A DNA stretch of 64,000 bases from Streptomyces sp. NBC_01431 (GTDB lineage: Bacteria > Actinomycetota > Actinomycetes > Streptomycetales > Streptomycetaceae). The stretch is taken from assembly GCF_036231355.1 (NCBI RefSeq), contig NZ_CP109497.1, positions 248,001-312,000 of the forward strand, read 5' to 3'. The position numbers and the translations under genes are program-made. Shown piece by piece: positions 63,401 to 64,000 of this stretch; position 1 is the first letter of the stretch, and each line of letters opens with the position of its first letter. The notes beneath the pieces are model-generated. The model made no database searches. It saw only the letters and a list, made by a program, of their open reading frames with translations, and had not been told where the DNA came from.

Positions 63401-64000
63401 TGGACGACAACTTCTTCGACCTGGGCGGCCATTCACTGCTCGCGACCCGGCTCCTGAAGCGGATCCAGGCAACGCTGGGGGCGGACCTGACCATCCGGAG
63501 CCTCTTCGAGGCCCCCACCCCCGAGACCCTCGCCGCGCGGCTCGACGACGACGGCAGCCAGGGCGGCCCGCACGACGTACTCCTGCCCCTGCGGTCCTTC
63601 GGCAGCCGGCCCCCGGTGTTCTGCGTGCACCCGGCAGGCGGCCAGGCCTGGTGCTACTCGGGTCTGATCAGACACCTGGGCCAGGAGTATCCGCTGTACG
63701 GCCTGCAAGCCCGCGGACTCGACCGTCCGGAGGAACTGCCCCGGACCATCGAGGAGATGGCCGAGGACTACATCGCTCACATCCGCACCGTGCAGCCGGC
63801 CGGCCCCTACCGTGTCGTGGGCTACTCGGCGGGCGGTGTGATCGCCCACGCGATAGCCACCCGGCTTCAGCAGGACGGTGACACGGTCGACCTCCTGGGC
63901 ATCCTCGACACCTATCCCAATCAGCGGATGCCCGCGATCACCGAGCAGGACGTGCTCGCCGACATGCTCGACTGGGTCGGCTACGACCGCAGGTATCTGG
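60445..64000 (+). CDS. NRPS 4: C-A-T-TE, truncated by window end
   Basis: At least 1185 residues, with no stop before the window edge. The condensation domain (about 8-440; LTAAQSGMWFAQ, CHHIALDGFGG) is of the EntF/starter-like type that often joins an acyl or aryl group to an amino acid. A7 (about 455-950) reads D F W N V G M V H, matching Thr. T7 has Ser997 in LGGHSL. The thioesterase domain starts about residue 1050 with Ser1128 in VGYSAGG. Start ATG 60445 behind GAGGA. It has its own TE and a separate transcript, so it may start, end or branch the assembly line; order of use cannot be settled here. Confidence 0.93.
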   Translation, partial: MSDPQAVRLPLTAAQSGMWFAQRLDPENPIYIGGQFLEIHGPVEQGWFETALRQVVRETEALRVRFAEDADGLWQFVDPDPDWSLHVVDLSAEPDPQAAAEHWMWTDLSRPVDLTRNLPFAFALIKAGPERYLWYFRCHHIALDGFGGALVVQRVAELYSVLARGEQPGASPFGSLRSLVEVDSGYRESENFTRDREFWSGHGADRIEPVGLAKEQPRMPRRLIRRTAELEPEATRSLRAAADAAAVTWPPTVTAVFAAYLSSLTGAAEVTLGLPVTARLGKAARATPGMVSNVLPLRLAVRPQTPLSTLLAHTAGEMRRVMKHQCYRYEDIRRDLGLLADDQRLVGPQVNIMMFGAELRFAGHLTVPHTLNLGPVDDLSVVVRDRTDGGLRIDFEANPDLYSADELAAHQDRFLAFVTALTTAGADRPVGSVEVLSAAERHQVLVDWAGAGGTVPTVTLTGLFEAQAARTPERAALTHGEETLTYGELNARANRLARFLIGRGVGPERLVAVSLPRSADLVVAVLAVLKSGAAYVPVDPDYPAERVAYLLEDSAPSFVLDEPALAAVDPGRFPAADVTDAERLGTLSGLSAAYVIYTSGSTGRPKGVVVPHGNVVRLFSATDHWFGFGTEDVWTLFHSFAFDFSVWEIWGPLLHGGRLVVVPFEVSRSPREFRALLARERVTVLNQTPSAFYQLMSADREADGADGQLALRYVVFGGEALDLWRLGDWYARHDQGTPVLVNMYGITETTVHVSHVALDSGRVAQNAGSVIGRGIPDLRTYVLDGALRPAPVGGAGELYVAGAGLARGYLNRPALTAERFVADPYGAPGTRMYRTGDIARWTVDGELEFVGRADDQVKIRGFRIELGEIEAVLTGTDEVAQAVVVVREDRPGDKRLVAYLVPAKGADLDTTALRALAADRLPGYMVPAAFVTMDGLPLTGNGKLDRKALPAPEAPARAAGRGPRNLREEILCDLFAEVLDLARVGVDDNFFDLGGHSLLATRLLKRIQATLGADLTIRSLFEAPTPETLAARLDDDGSQGGPHDVLLPLRSFGSRPPVFCVHPAGGQAWCYSGLIRHLGQEYPLYGLQARGLDRPEELPRTIEEMAEDYIAHIRTVQPAGPYRVVGYSAGGVIAHAIATRLQQDGDTVDLLGILDTYPNQRMPAITEQDVLADMLDWVGYDRRYL

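Noticed and set aside
38911..64000. MbtH-like helper protein in the NRPS cluster
   Set aside because: I looked for a roughly 70-residue MbtH-like frame in the gaps of the cluster and found none; it may lie outside the window.

Overview
The window is high-GC DNA with strong G/C third-codon bias, GTG/TTG starts, purine-rich ribosome binding sites and rare TTA codons. This is typical of a Streptomyces or close relative. No rRNA, tRNA, CRISPR array or replication origin was seen.

Left part (about 1-23,240), mostly ordinary or accessory chromosome: a VanZ-like protein cut by the window edge; a small unknown protein; a transglutaminase-like gene divergent from a LacI-family regulator, with a perfect palindromic operator between them; a ferredoxin/P450 pair; a DrrAB-like ABC exporter with a DUF4097 protein and a ribbon-helix-helix regulator; a purine/pyrimidine-type operon (NCS2 permease, ATZ/TRZ amidohydrolase, TSUP permease); a second DUF4097/ABC exporter set under a HTH_38-MarR-like fusion regulator; an MFS exporter; a methyltransferase; two GNAT acetyltransferases; and a polyprenyl synthetase followed by an MpaB/Lcp-like (DUF2236) oxidase. 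Several intergenic gaps here carry short tandem repeats.

Right part (about 23,281-64,000), a biosynthetic cluster that runs off the right edge: a Sfp-type phosphopantetheinyl transferase, a decayed IS5-like transposase, two tandem paralogous HTH regulators, an IclR regulator and a type II thioesterase. A tightly coupled type II PKS cassette follows: ACP, two ketosynthases with the active-site Cys, two Cys-less ketosynthase-like proteins, an alpha/beta hydrolase, a double-hotdog protein, a second ACP, two FabZ-like dehydratases, a ketoreductase and a DsbA-like (2-hydroxychromene-2-carboxylate isomerase family) protein. This set matches the cassettes known to build polyene-derived cinnamoyl side chains in skyllamycin/WS9326A-type peptides.

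Three co-linear NRPS genes follow: A-T-C-A-T-E, C-A-T-C-A-T-E and C-A-T-C-A-T-TE. Together they could make a hexapeptide with D-residues at positions 2 and 4. Adenylation pockets suggest Thr at position 1 and Ser at position 3. A strong hairpin separates these from a fourth NRPS (C-A-T-TE, Thr-like, truncated by the window). NRPS2 and NRPS3 share two nearly identical blocks of about 730 bp with unusual codon use, which looks like internal recombination. No MbtH-like protein, malonyl transferase or phytoene-desaturase-like oxidase was seen in the window. The product cannot be named from the sequence alone; a cinnamoyl (or polyenoyl) non-ribosomal peptide is the best inference.
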